From positions 1-52,328 of the forward strand of contig JAAWEL010000019.1 of assembly GCA_022794255.1 (NCBI GenBank): a DNA stretch of 52,328 nt, read 5' to 3'. The notes beneath the pieces were generated by a model that searched no databases, was not told the origin of the DNA, and saw only the letters and a program-made list of their open reading frames with translations. The position numbers and the translations under genes were made by a program. Origin of the DNA: Lachnospiraceae bacterium. Lineage in GTDB: Bacteria > Bacillota > Clostridia > Lachnospirales > Lachnospiraceae. Of this stretch, positions 19,031-27,516 are shown in pieces. Position 1 is the stretch's first letter, and the number at the start of each line of letters is the position of its first letter.

Positions 19031-20284
19031 ATGGCTGAAAATGATACTCATTATAACGGAACCTCAGACATGCGCAACATGGCCGTAGAGCCGGTCATTC
19101 CCCTTCCAAACCCTGGTGAGGGCGGGCCGGTTTATCCCGGCAACAACGGCTCCGGCGGCGAGCCGGTTATTCCCCTTCCAAATCCCGGCGAGGGCGGGCC
19201 GGTTTATCCTGGCAACAACGGCTCTGGCGGCGAGCCGGTTATTCCCCTTCCAAACCCCGGTGAGGGCGGGCCGGTTTATCCCGGCAACAATGGCTCTGGC
19301 GGCGAACCGGTTATTCCCCTTCCAAACCCTGGTGAGGGTGGACCGGTTTATCCCGGCGACAATGGCTCTGGCGGCGAACCGGTCATCCCCCTTCCAAACC
19401 CCGGTGAGGGCGGGCCGGTTTATCCCGGCGACAATGGCTCCGGCGGTGAGCCAGTCATTCCTCTTCCAAACCCTGGTGAAGGCGGGCCGGTTTATCCTGG
19501 CGACAATGGCTCCGGTGGCGAGCCAGTCATCCCCCTTCCAAACCCTGGTGAAGGCGGACCGGTTTATCCCGGCGACAGCAATGACAATATTACCTGGCTT
19601 CCCAGTTTCCCCTCCCAATGTTGTAATTCCTGTCAGTGTTTTGGCCAGGTGCGTTTCTTAAATGCATCCACTAACCACTTTACCGTAAACATTAGTATTG
19701 ACAGTACCAACTATGCGGTCAACTCTGGTTTTGGTTCTCTTACAGGCTATGACTGGATTGCAGATGGCTTTCACACAGTAACTGTGCGCCGTGCCACCAA
19801 CATGCGTAATATTTTACTGCAGCAGACCTTTCCCTTTGTAACCAATCAGAAAGTAACCATGGTTCTTACCGATTCAGACACTGGTGGTCTGGAGCTAATC
19901 CGTGTGGTTGATACTGGCTGTACGAATCTTCCTTCTGGCTCTGGCTGCTATCGGTTTGCAAACATGTCCTATAGTGGTTCTTCCTTTGACCTTCTTCTGA
20001 CTAATGGAGAAACGGTATTCCGTGATGTGCGGTATCAAAATGTCTCCTCATATAAACAAGCGGTAGCAGGCACTTACCAGTTTTATGTGGCCAATTCCAA
20101 CAACTATGCCTTTGTAAGGGAGCTGCCTATCATTGTAATCGGTGCCATTGCCACCAGCTCTGGTATCCGTCAGCCTCTTGTATCCTTCTCAGCTAATATT
20201 GTCGCAGGTAGAAATTATACCTCCTACCTGATAGGTAACACATGGTCTGGAAATGGCCTGCGGGTACTTACCGTAGAAGACTAA
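19031..20284 (+). CDS. Proline/glycine-rich repeat protein with DUF4397-like domains
   Basis: Protein of 417 residues. After 19 residues it has six exact-length 24-residue repeats plus a shortened seventh (EPVIPLPNPGEGGPVYPG + NNGSGG or DNGSGG), residues 20-181. From about residue 195 a Cys-containing segment (CNSCQCFG) starts two beta-rich domains resembling DUF4397: VRFLNASTNHFTVNISI with FGSLTGYDWIADGFHTVTV, then CYRFANMSYSGSSFDLLL with YKQAVAGTYQFYV. There is no signal peptide, membrane segment or sorting motif, which is odd for such a surface-like architecture; an adhesive or spore-surface role would be a guess. Start ATG with weak AGAGG upstream. Flanked by tRNA-Thr and convergent ldh. 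Confidence 0.85.
   Translation: MAENDTHYNGTSDMRNMAVEPVIPLPNPGEGGPVYPGNNGSGGEPVIPLPNPGEGGPVYPGNNGSGGEPVIPLPNPGEGGPVYPGNNGSGGEPVIPLPNPGEGGPVYPGDNGSGGEPVIPLPNPGEGGPVYPGDNGSGGEPVIPLPNPGEGGPVYPGDNGSGGEPVIPLPNPGEGGPVYPGDSNDNITWLPSFPSQCCNSCQCFGQVRFLNASTNHFTVNISIDSTNYAVNSGFGSLTGYDWIADGFHTVTVRRATNMRNILLQQTFPFVTNQKVTMVLTDSDTGGLELIRVVDTGCTNLPSGSGCYRFANMSYSGSSFDLLLTNGETVFRDVRYQNVSSYKQAVAGTYQFYVANSNNYAFVRELPIIVIGAIATSSGIRQPLVSFSANIVAGRNYTSYLIGNTWSGNGLRVLTVED
19088..19573 (+). repeat. Tandem 72-bp coding repeat, 6.75 copies
   Basis: Six full 72-base units and one 54-base unit, differing mainly at third codon positions. The first three units end in codons for Asn-Asn, the last four for Asp-Asn or Asp-Ser. 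The order suggests block expansion, and copy number is likely to vary between strains. Confidence 0.95.
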
Positions 20285-20302
20285 ATACCTTTTTCCAAAA
20301 AC

Positions 20303-21256
20303 TTAAATATCTTCTAATCCTTTAAAGCTGTCACGAAGAATCTTGCAGGAGGAAGCCATCTGCTCTGCTTCCTCCTGCGACAGCTTTAAAGTAAGGACTC
20401 TCTGAACACCATTCTGATTGATAATACAAGGTACTCCTGCAAACACACCGCTTTGCCCATATTCTCCCCGAAGCATGGCAGACACAGTAAGCACACTGCT
20501 CTCATCCCCTAAAATCGCTTTGGTAATCCGGGTCATAGCCATACCAATGCCATAGTAGGTAGCACGCTTCGCCTCGATAATCCGATAGGCAGCTCCCTTT
20601 ACCTCTTGAGCAATCCGAGTCAGTTCCTCCATATGCACTGGACTTTTCTCTCCCTGCAAAAGCTCCTGAACAGGACATGTGGCAATCATGGCCTGGCTCC
20701 AGGGAACAAACTCGCTGTCCCCATGCTCCCCCATCACATAGGCGTGGATATTCCTGGGATCCACTCGGAAATGTTCACCCAAAAGATATCGAAGCCTGGC
20801 CGTATCCAGCGCTGTCCCAGTGCCCAATACACGCCGGGGATTAAATCCTGACAATTCACAGGTGATTCGGGTCATCACATCCACCGGATTCGTGGCCACC
20901 AAAAACAGCCCGTTAAAACCGGATTCTGTCACCGGGCCTACAATAGACCGGAACACTTCCTTGTTGCGCTTTAACAGATCCAGGCGGGATTCTCCTTCCT
21001 TCTGAGCCACCCCGGCACAGATCACCACAATATCCGCATCCCGACAATCCCCGTAATCGCCCGCATAAATCTTCATATGGGAGGCAGAAAAGGCCAATCC
21101 ATGATTTAAATCCATGGCTTCTCCCTCTGCCCGTTTTCTGTCAATATCGATTAACACCAGTTCGTCACAAACATTCTGGTTCAAAAGACAGTACCCATAG
21201 CTCATTCCCACCAGACCCGCTCCAATCAAAACGACCTTTCTCCTGTCTGTTTTCAT
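20303..21256 (-). CDS. ldh: L-lactate dehydrogenase
   Basis: NAD-dependent reduction of pyruvate to L-lactate in fermentation. Family motifs are clear: N-terminal Rossmann fold VVLIGAGLVGMSYGYCL, substrate loop Arg in KEGESRLDLL, LVATNPVDVMTRITCELSG and the catalytic His in VMGEHGDSEFVPWS. Length of 317 residues is normal. Substrate-specificity residue region (AGVAQKEGE) fits lactate rather than malate dehydrogenase. Start ATG behind AGGAGG. Monocistronic. Its last codons contain a large inverted repeat (separate entry). Confidence 0.95.
   Translation of the reverse strand: MKTDRRKVVLIGAGLVGMSYGYCLLNQNVCDELVLIDIDRKRAEGEAMDLNHGLAFSASHMKIYAGDYGDCRDADIVVICAGVAQKEGESRLDLLKRNKEVFRSIVGPVTESGFNGLFLVATNPVDVMTRITCELSGFNPRRVLGTGTALDTARLRYLLGEHFRVDPRNIHAYVMGEHGDSEFVPWSQAMIATCPVQELLQGEKSPVHMEELTRIAQEVKGAAYRIIEAKRATYYGIGMAMTRITKAILGDESSVLTVSAMLRGEYGQSGVFAGVPCIINQNGVQRVLTLKLSQEEAEQMASSCKILRDSFKGLEDI
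20320..20391 (-). repeat. Nested inverted repeat in the last codons of ldh
   Basis: CTTTAAAGCTGTC (20320-20332) pairs perfectly with 20379-20391, and GCAGGAGGAAGC (20345-20356) pairs perfectly with 20367-20378. Together they form a 25-base-pair stem with a 12-base one-sided bulge and a 10-base loop, all within coding sequence. There is only a weak U-run (GTTTTTGG) downstream. Confidence 0.85.
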
Positions 21257-21439
21257 AACATCCTCCTGTTAATTATTTATAGCTTATCCATACTTTCCCC
21301 AGATTCTCCGGATTCATACGGATGCCTTCGGGAAATCTCTCTTTAACCTGCCTCTAAAACTGATTTTCCGCCGAATACAAAACGCTTTTCCTTACGCCGC
21401 TTCCATGCAGCATCCAAAAAACCGCAGCCATTTTTCTCA

Positions 21440-21491
21440 TAAAAATAACAGGCTGGTACGAGAGCACTCCTGCGCCCTTGTACCAGCCTGT
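21440..21491 (-). terminator. Terminator of the pilus-like operon
   Basis: Perfect 12-base arms ACAGGCTGGTAC/GTACCAGCCTGT (21448-21459, 21480-21491) followed on the minus strand by TTATTTTTATG, 25 bases after the pilT stop. The stretch 21257-21439 holds only the ldh upstream region. Confidence 0.92.
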
Positions 21492-21515
21492 CTGGCTTAT
21501 TATTTTCGTGTCTCT

Positions 21516-22580
21516 TTACAACCGCATCAGTTTCTTCTCCATCAGCTCACTGTTATTGCTGTGTACAATGGTATCCTCTTTACTGATCAGTCCCTGCCTG
21601 TACAGATTCAAAAGGCTGTTATCCATCGTCACCATGCCCTCCTCCTGAGAGGTGGCGATAATATTGTCAATCTGATGGATCTTGGATTCACGAATCAGAT
21701 TGCGGATCGCATTGTTAAAAAACATAATCTCAAAAGCTGGATGCTCTTTCCCATCCAGTCCCGGAATCAACTGCTGGGAAACAACCGCCTGCATCACCAT
21801 AGAAAGCTGCGTTCGAATCTGCTGCTGCTGATTTGGCGGAAAATTGTCAATAATACGGTCAATGGTGTTGGCTGCACCTACCGTATGCAGGGTGGAAATC
21901 ACCAGATGACCGGTCTCCGCCGCTGTCATGGCTGTCTTGATCGTCTCATCATCGCGCATCTCCCCCACCAGGATCACATCCGGAGCCTGCCGCAAGGCCG
22001 CCCGAAGACCTGACACATAGCTGTCCGTATCAGTCATAATCTCCCTCTGCGTCACCACACTCTTATTATGTCGGTGAAGATACTCAATGGGATCCTCCAG
22101 GGTAATTACATGGGCATTTCTGCTGCGATTGATTTCATCGATAATACATGCTAAGGTTGTGCTCTTACCGCTTCCCGCAGGCCCAGTCACCAGCACAAAT
22201 CCCTTTGTCATGCGGGCAATGTCAATGACATTCTGAGGAATATTCAAGGTGTGGAAATCCGGAAGATCAAAAGTGATCACCCGAATAATAGCCGCTAAGG
22301 ATCCCCTCTGACGGAACACATTTGCACGAAATCGGGATAAACCCGGAATTGCCATTGAAAAATCATCATCCCCGTGTTTCTTTGCCCGGGACATATCCCT
22401 GTTACCGGCCAGCGTATAAAATTCTTCAATAAGGGCATCCATCTCCTGCGGATAGATCTTAATCTCATCGTGATTTATAATCCGTCCTCCCACCCGATAA
22501 GACAAAGGCATACCAGGTATCAGAAAAATATCCGCCGCCTGCTTTTCCACTGCAACCCGCAGCAATTCTTCCATTTTCAT
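21516..22580 (-). CDS. pilT: PilT-type secretion ATPase
   Basis: Hexameric motor ATPase of the type IV pilus/type II secretion superfamily, normally driving pilus retraction. Motifs in order: Walker A GPAGSGKST, Asp box VITLEDPIEY, Walker B DVILVGEMRDDETI and His box TGHLVISTLHT; the N-terminal PAS-like domain starts ADIFLIPGMPLSYRVGG. Length of about 354 residues fits PilT rather than the longer PilB/GspE. I choose the ATG at 22580, 9 bases after AGGAG; an ATG at 22586 is too close. Last gene of the operon starting at 26703. No PilB is in the window, so this may be the only local motor. Confidence 0.93.
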   Translation of the reverse strand: MKMEELLRVAVEKQAADIFLIPGMPLSYRVGGRIINHDEIKIYPQEMDALIEEFYTLAGNRDMSRAKKHGDDDFSMAIPGLSRFRANVFRQRGSLAAIIRVITFDLPDFHTLNIPQNVIDIARMTKGFVLVTGPAGSGKSTTLACIIDEINRSRNAHVITLEDPIEYLHRHNKSVVTQREIMTDTDSYVSGLRAALRQAPDVILVGEMRDDETIKTAMTAAETGHLVISTLHTVGAANTIDRIIDNFPPNQQQQIRTQLSMVMQAVVSQQLIPGLDGKEHPAFEIMFFNNAIRNLIRESKIHQIDNIIATSQEEGMVTMDNSLLNLYRQGLISKEDTIVHSNNSELMEKKLMRL

Positions 22581-22710
22581 AATCATTCTCTCCTGCTTTT
22601 AACTTCTGCATCTGTTTTATTTCCGCGGGCAATAAACCAAGTACCGCGCTCACACGAGCATTTGGCAAATGCCGCCAGGGATAAATCTGTACCATCTGAA
22701 CGATTCCATT

Positions 22711-23175
22711 TTATTCCCCTTTGCTCCATACGCGGACAGACTGATCAATCGCATACTCTTCCTGGATATATACTTTCCAGGAAGCCACCTTAAGGCTTCT
22801 CTCCTTCCAGTCCACATCCAGCTCCACCCGCAGGGCTTGACCTGCCTCCATGGGAATATCTGTCAGAAAACGTCCCGAAGCCTCCTGATAATAATCACCT
22901 ACAGTCTCCAAAACCTGTTTCTTCACAGCCAGATCATCTCCAGCTTGGCCTGCCTTTTGCAAGGCCTGATCCACCATATGGACAAACTCCTCACCCTGAC
23001 CATCTGCCTGGTAGTAAGCTTTTACCGCTGCCGCATTTCGCACAGACAGCAGCTCATCTCCTTTGGCATTTCCCAATGACAAAAGCCCAAAGGTGGCCAG
23101 ACATAACACAATAAAGATTAAAATCAGGGAAGAGCTGCCGATATTCGCCCTTCTTTTCACTTCATAATCTGCCAT
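22711..23175 (-). CDS. Pilus-operon single-pass membrane protein (PilX-like)
   Basis: Protein of 154 residues with a basic N terminus, one membrane segment (about residues 13-35, SSLILIFIVLCLATFGLLSL) and an extracytoplasmic helical part (VKAYYQADGQGEEFVHMVDQ) then beta-type sequence ending KVYIQEEYAIDQSVRVW. The layout resembles minor pilin or PilX-like accessory proteins but lacks a clear type III leader peptide with Gly and Glu+5. Thirteen bases follow the prepilin gene upstream. I do not recognise a named family. Confidence 0.75.
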   Translation of the reverse strand: MADYEVKRRANIGSSSLILIFIVLCLATFGLLSLGNAKGDELLSVRNAAAVKAYYQADGQGEEFVHMVDQALQKAGQAGDDLAVKKQVLETVGDYYQEASGRFLTDIPMEAGQALRVELDVDWKERSLKVASWKVYIQEEYAIDQSVRVWSKGE

Positions 23176-23187
23176 TGCTCTCTCCCC

Positions 23188-23772
23188 CTACTCCTCTGGC
23201 CTGTTGTATTTCTTTGCCTCCAACACAAAAACCACATGACCGCCGGAATCTGACAGCAGCTGAGCTGCTTCTCCCCTATAAGAAATCTCCGGAGCTTCCG
23301 ATTGATTATTCATGGTGACAATAATAGAGGACAATCCATCCTCATCCTCAAAAATCTCTACCTGAGCCATACGGCTTGAATGTTGCATTTCATCGAAAGA
23401 CGGATCTCCTTCCGGGACATCCACGATCAATATCTGAAGAGGATGTCCGTTGGTAAAACCCTCCGGCTCCCACGCATCGTTTAATAATGCAGTGTAGATA
23501 ACCCGTTCATCCCCCTGAGGCAATCGCCATTTTGAAAAACCCAGACGGTTTACAAGCCCATCCACGCCCTCTGTTTTCCACACCTCTACAATAGACTCTG
23601 CCATAGTAACTGCCTGGTTTAAATCTTGCCCCTGGCGGCTCATCCTCTCAGATGTGGCAAATGCAAGGATACACTGTGAGGCACAAATCACAAAAAAGAA
23701 TACGACAACAATCATCTCCATAAGAAACAATCCGGAGCCAGAGCTGCCTTTTCCTCCTGCTTTCCCTTTCAT
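23188..23772 (-). CDS. Type IV prepilin-like protein
   Basis: Protein of 194 residues with a class III (prepilin) leader: a short Gly/Lys/Ser-rich basic leader, then G14 followed by LFLMEMIVVVFFFV, with Glu at +5 of the mature protein, as needed for processing by a prepilin peptidase and N-methylation. The hydrophobic helix continues into the usual amphipathic alpha-1 (QDLNQAVTMAESIVEVWK). The C-terminal domain is beta-rich. Its ATG overlaps the upstream stop (ATGA), giving translational coupling. No prepilin peptidase gene is visible, so it must come from elsewhere. Confidence 0.82.
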   Translation of the reverse strand: MKGKAGGKGSSGSGLFLMEMIVVVFFFVICASQCILAFATSERMSRQGQDLNQAVTMAESIVEVWKTEGVDGLVNRLGFSKWRLPQGDERVIYTALLNDAWEPEGFTNGHPLQILIVDVPEGDPSFDEMQHSSRMAQVEIFEDEDGLSSIIVTMNNQSEAPEISYRGEAAQLLSDSGGHVVFVLEAKKYNRPEE

Positions 23773-24257
23773 TCCATTCCTCCTGCACTCCGCAGTGACA
23801 GCAGCAAACGTCCCCCTCTATCCCCGGAGGTCTCCACTGTCAAAAGCTGTCCCTCCTGGGTGAAGGAAAGCCCCTCACATTCCAAAATCGGGATGCCATC
23901 CGGCAGCCCCAACCCACTGTCTTTACGGGTAAAAAGTTCCCGGATACTGCCATCATAGTAATAGATCCAGCTTACATACTGTCCGCTGTCAAATTCCTGT
24001 CTCAGCTCCAGCACAGAGGTGCCCTCCACCTCTAAAACCCTGGCCATGCCTGCCTCATCTCCCTGGCGGATCTTATTGGCAATATACTGCAAAGCCACAC
24101 TCTTTGTATAATTGTCTGCCATGCGGCTTCCGATATTTTCATACACCTTTCCTCCGGCAAGAACGGTAAAAAGCGCACACATAACAAACACAAGAAACAG
24201 AAGCATGGTAAACAAGGTTCCCATGATCTGCCCTTTCTGTTCCTTTTTCTGCTGCAC
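23769..24257 (-). CDS. Pilus-operon membrane protein, DUF4860-like
   Basis: Predicted 162-residue protein with one N-terminal membrane segment (GTLFTMLLFLVFVMCALFTV) and an extracytoplasmic domain (RMADNYTKSVALQYIANKIRQGD, then beta strands). The form recalls the uncharacterised DUF4860 family found in Firmicute pilus-like operons; this assignment is from memory. Start chosen is GTG at 24257, 7 bases after AAGGAGG; longer in-frame ATG starts (24293, 24305) have no ribosome site. Overlaps the next gene by 4 bases. Confidence 0.75.
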   Translation of the reverse strand: MQQKKEQKGQIMGTLFTMLLFLVFVMCALFTVLAGGKVYENIGSRMADNYTKSVALQYIANKIRQGDEAGMARVLEVEGTSVLELRQEFDSGQYVSWIYYYDGSIRELFTRKDSGLGLPDGIPILECEGLSFTQEGQLLTVETSGDRGGRLLLSLRSAGGME

Positions 24258-24334
24258 AGTATTTCCTCCTTGTATTCTTTCCTGTATCTGCATGAACCGC
24301 GTCACTTACCAAGTCTCAGCACGCACCACGTTTC

Positions 24335-24670
24335 TTATTTTGACTGCTCCTCCCCCTCTGCCGGAATCACAGTAATATCCGGCATCAGATTCGATGCAAA
24401 TCCGTCATAGAATACATAATACCGGTCCTCATCAATTTGGATTCCATAGTGGTCCTCCAAATACTGTACGCTGGGAGGATATCGCCCTTCAATGGCATAG
24501 CACTGAACACAGGCCCTTGTAATACCGTTGCGGAGAGTCTGAGCTCCCTCAGAACGGGCACGAGCCAAAAAAGAATCCATACCCATCAAAAACATTCCGA
24601 TCACCACACCGAACACTGCAGCAGAAATCATACAGCCTGCCACAAATCTCCAGTCCCGTTTCCGTTTCAT
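24335..24670 (-). CDS. Pilus-operon small membrane protein (minor-pilin-like)
   Basis: Protein of 111 residues, with a basic start (MKRKRDWRF), one membrane helix (VAGCMISAAVFGVVIGMFLM) and a short outer domain with ITRACVQCYAIEGRYPPS and LEDHYGIQIDEDRYYV. The helix-then-YPxS layout is typical of short pilin-like proteins, but no Gly/Glu+5 leader is present. Sits 31 bases after the PilC/GspF gene. No named family recognised. Confidence 0.72.
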   Translation of the reverse strand: MKRKRDWRFVAGCMISAAVFGVVIGMFLMGMDSFLARARSEGAQTLRNGITRACVQCYAIEGRYPPSVQYLEDHYGIQIDEDRYYVFYDGFASNLMPDITVIPAEGEEQSK

Positions 24671-24701
24671 GTCCGACCTCCCTTATCATAAAGAAGCCAT
24701 A

Positions 24702-25754
24702 TCAGCCGATTCCCGCCAGCACACCGGCTAACGGAAGCATGACAGACAAAAGAATCAAACCCACAACCACAGCCAGCACAGCCACCATCGTAGGCTCCAA
24801 ACGGGCAATCATATTGTCAATGGAGGTGTCTGCCTGTTGCTCATAATCCTCTGAAATCTCATCCATCACCTCATCTAACCGTCCGCTGCGGGTTCCTACC
24901 TTGATCATCTGGATATGAAAACCGCTGAAAAGTCCGGTCTGTTTCATAGCCTCAAAATAGCTGGTCCCCTCCTGCAACTGCCTGGCGCAAGACTGAATCG
25001 TAGCTGCAATCTTGCTGTTGTCCACCAGCTCCTGGGCCAGTTCCATGCCCTTCTCAAGCTCCATACCGCTTTTTAAGGTCAATGCCAGAACAGAAGTGAA
25101 ACGCCGTCCCGCCACTGCCAGCATTGTCTTATTGCGGCGCTTAAACCAGTCTTTTAACTTTTCCACCCAGGAAAAAGCATGGCCAGCTCCGGCAGCAATC
25201 GCCGCCGCGGCCGCCATCAGAGCCACCAGGGCAAACAGCACCAGGGCAATCCCGCTGAAAATCCCTCCAAAACGAGATGCTGCCACGGATACCGGTGAAA
25301 GCTGGACGCCCAGCTGGATGTATACCTGTTCAAAAACCGGCATCACCTTGGTAAATAATACAAACAACACCACCAAAAGCATGGTGGCCATCATTACCGG
25401 ATAGGTAATCGCATTCCGGATATTTTTCATCATAATATATTCTTTTTCATAATATACAGAAAGAGACTCCATAATCTTGTCCAGAGTACCTGTCTGCTGT
25501 CCCAGCTTTGCCATCCGCACTACATAGTACGGAAAACATCCTGCCTTTTCAAGGGCTGTAAAAAAGGGGTCTCCCAACTCCACATCCAGAGAAAGATTCT
25601 TCAGCATCTCCTTCTCCTGCTCTGTCACCGCATCTTCCGCCATAATGGCGAGTCCCTCATATAGAGGAACTGCTGCCTTTAAAAGCAGAGACACCTGCAT
25701 ACAGAATGCGGCCAGCTCCCGGCCGGAATATATCTTATCAGCCTTTCCTGCCAT
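24702..25754 (-). CDS. PilC/GspF-type inner-membrane platform protein
   Basis: Polytopic platform protein of type IV pilus/type II secretion machines, on which the motor ATPase acts. Two copies of the T2SF domain are visible (residues about 10-135 and 210-340), with membrane segments at about 148-170, 195-220 and 325-348 and the characteristic PVMMATMLLVVLFVLFTKVMPVFEQVY and EGTSYFEAM/GTRSGRLDEVM blocks (shown in parts). I use the ATG at 25754, 7 bases after GGGAGG; the ATG at 25802 would overlap the upstream gene and has no ribosome site. Confidence 0.92.
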   Translation of the reverse strand: MAGKADKIYSGRELAAFCMQVSLLLKAAVPLYEGLAIMAEDAVTEQEKEMLKNLSLDVELGDPFFTALEKAGCFPYYVVRMAKLGQQTGTLDKIMESLSVYYEKEYIMMKNIRNAITYPVMMATMLLVVLFVLFTKVMPVFEQVYIQLGVQLSPVSVAASRFGGIFSGIALVLFALVALMAAAAAIAAGAGHAFSWVEKLKDWFKRRNKTMLAVAGRRFTSVLALTLKSGMELEKGMELAQELVDNSKIAATIQSCARQLQEGTSYFEAMKQTGLFSGFHIQMIKVGTRSGRLDEVMDEISEDYEQQADTSIDNMIARLEPTMVAVLAVVVGLILLSVMLPLAGVLAGIG

Positions 25755-25767
25755 GATTTCCTCCCAA

Positions 25768-26703
25768 TCAGTAAGAATACTTTTCCTGATAATTGCTGCC
25801 ATTGCCTACATACTGCTTGGCACTCTCGCTGCTTCCGCCAGTAGACATAAAGGTAGGATCCATATAGGACCATTTATGTCCGTCAAAATGGATCACACTG
25901 TCAATCCACCCCTCACCTTCAATGTAAACACTGACCCATGCATGATATAAATTCCCTGTATAGCCGATCACCAGTTTGGTGGGGATATCCTGAGAACGCA
26001 GCATGGATGTCATCAAAGCGGCATAGTCAAAACAGATTCCCGTGCCGCTGGCCAAAGTGGAGTCCACATTGGGCAGATAACCGCTCTGAACGCTCTGTGC
26101 CTTCCCGTAATCATAAGTAACATGACCAATCACATAGTCATAGACCGCCTTCACAATCCCTAACTGATCTTTCCCTGCTGCCAGCTGAGCTCCCACTGCC
26201 ACTGCCTGACTTCCTGAATTGAAATTCACATACTGGTTGGGATACAGAAACGGCGCAAATTCATTAACCAGAGACACCGAGATGGTTTGACTCATCAGCT
26301 GAGCATACTGATTGCCACTGACATTCTCAAAGACCTTCACCGAATAGGTTCCGCTGCCCTCTGTAATCGGATAGACCTCATAGGCATCTCTTGCATTTAA
26401 ATCATATGTATAGGTCGTGTTTTTGGTGATCTGTACCTTAATGCGCTGGTTGCCGCCGCTGTATTTTACCATCAGATATCCGTTGTTGGTGTTAGATGCA
26501 TCAATGGTTGCACCGCCACCGCTAAAGGTAACTGCACCGGAAGCATCCGGGACCCGGGCTGCTAAAGACACATCCTCCTCATCAATTGTGGCCACCACAG
26601 ACTGTTCTCCACTCTGGGCCAGAGCGATTGGCCCTGCCATAACCATGGTCATGGCCACCGTCAGCGCAGCTGCACTGAATTTTAATTTTTTGGATTTTCT
26701 CAT
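25768..26703 (-). CDS. Secreted transglutaminase-like protein
   Basis: Exported protein of 311 residues. Signal peptide with basic start and hydrophobic core (FSAAALTVAMTMVMAGPIALA, then QSGEQS) and predicted cleavage near residue 30. Residues 60-160 are a beta-type domain. The C-terminal transglutaminase-like domain shows the catalytic triad: Cys in GTGICFDYAALM, His in NLYHAWVSVY and Asp in SYMDPTFM. Such domains act as peptidases or crosslinkers. First gene of the operon running to pilT, 13 bases before pilC; it could be a secreted client of that machine, though it has an ordinary Sec signal. Start ATG behind AAGGAGGGG. Confidence 0.88.
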   Translation of the reverse strand: MRKSKKLKFSAAALTVAMTMVMAGPIALAQSGEQSVVATIDEEDVSLAARVPDASGAVTFSGGGATIDASNTNNGYLMVKYSGGNQRIKVQITKNTTYTYDLNARDAYEVYPITEGSGTYSVKVFENVSGNQYAQLMSQTISVSLVNEFAPFLYPNQYVNFNSGSQAVAVGAQLAAGKDQLGIVKAVYDYVIGHVTYDYGKAQSVQSGYLPNVDSTLASGTGICFDYAALMTSMLRSQDIPTKLVIGYTGNLYHAWVSVYIEGEGWIDSVIHFDGHKWSYMDPTFMSTGGSSESAKQYVGNGSNYQEKYSY

Positions 26704-26769
26704 AGTAAATCCCCTCCTTGTTCCATTCCTTCCAATCTTTTATAAATGATCCTGAAAAGTCAAAGATTT

Positions 26770-27516
26770 TCACGGCAGACACAAACGCTGACGTACAATC
26801 TCATAAGCCAGCACACCGGCCGCCACCGATGCGTTCAAAGAATCAATATTTCCTTTCATGGGAATCGCTGCAGTCATATCACATTTTTCCCGGATAAGTC
26901 TGCTTACCCCTTTTCCCTCATTCCCCACCACCAATCCTACCGGGCCGGTAAGGTTCAAACGATACATCAGCTCCCCACCCATATCTGCACACACAAACCA
27001 GATTCCCTGCTTTTTCAGCTCCTCAATAACCGATGCCAAATTGGTCACCTTCGCCACTGGCGTATAGTTGAGAGCCCCCGCTGAGGTTCGGGCCACCACA
27101 GCTGTTAGCCCTGCCGCCCGATGCTTAGGGATAATGACTCCATGAGCCCCTGCAAGATTGGCCGTTCGGATGATTGCCCCCAGGTTATGAGGATCCTCGA
27201 TCCCGTCAAGTAAAAAAAGAAACGGAGCCTCTCCCTTCTCTCTTGCCGCCTCCAAAATATCCTCCACCTGAGCATACTCATAGGCCGCTGCCTGAGCGAT
27301 GACACTCTGATGCTTTCCTGTCTCCGACATCTGATCCAGCCGCTCCTTTGGCACAAAGCTGATGATACTTCCCTGCTTTTTTGCCTCCCTGATAATGGTC
27401 ATCACTGGCCCGTCCTTACAGCCGTCCAGGACAAACAGCTTATCTACCGGCCGGCCAGAGCGAAAGGCCTCTAACACTGCATTTCTTCCTTCTATGGTCA
27501 GCTCTCTGTATCTCAT
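26770..27516 (-). CDS. rlmB: 23S rRNA (guanosine-2'-O)-methyltransferase RlmB
   Basis: SpoU-family SAM-dependent methyltransferase that acts on G2251 in the 23S rRNA P loop. The N-terminal substrate-binding domain (IEGRNAVLEAFRSGRPVDKLFV) precedes the knotted SpoU domain with FLLDGIEDPHNLGAIIRTA, GLVVGNEGKGVSRLI and MKGNIDSLNASVAAGVLAYE. Length of 248 residues is normal. The ATG overlaps the mrnC stop by 4 bases, as in the common Firmicute cysS-mrnC-rlmB order. Confidence 0.96.
   Translation of the reverse strand: MRYRELTIEGRNAVLEAFRSGRPVDKLFVLDGCKDGPVMTIIREAKKQGSIISFVPKERLDQMSETGKHQSVIAQAAAYEYAQVEDILEAAREKGEAPFLFLLDGIEDPHNLGAIIRTANLAGAHGVIIPKHRAAGLTAVVARTSAGALNYTPVAKVTNLASVIEELKKQGIWFVCADMGGELMYRLNLTGPVGLVVGNEGKGVSRLIREKCDMTAAIPMKGNIDSLNASVAAGVLAYEIVRQRLCLP

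Noticed and set aside
19088..19573. Regular repeat array as a possible CRISPR
   Set aside because: Units are contiguous without unique spacers, keep the reading frame and code for a peptide repeat.
19064..19618. Long minus-strand open frame through the 72-base repeats
   Set aside because: It is the antisense of a GC-rich tandem repeat with period divisible by three, so absence of stops is copied in every unit. The plus frame has the start signal and recognisable domains.
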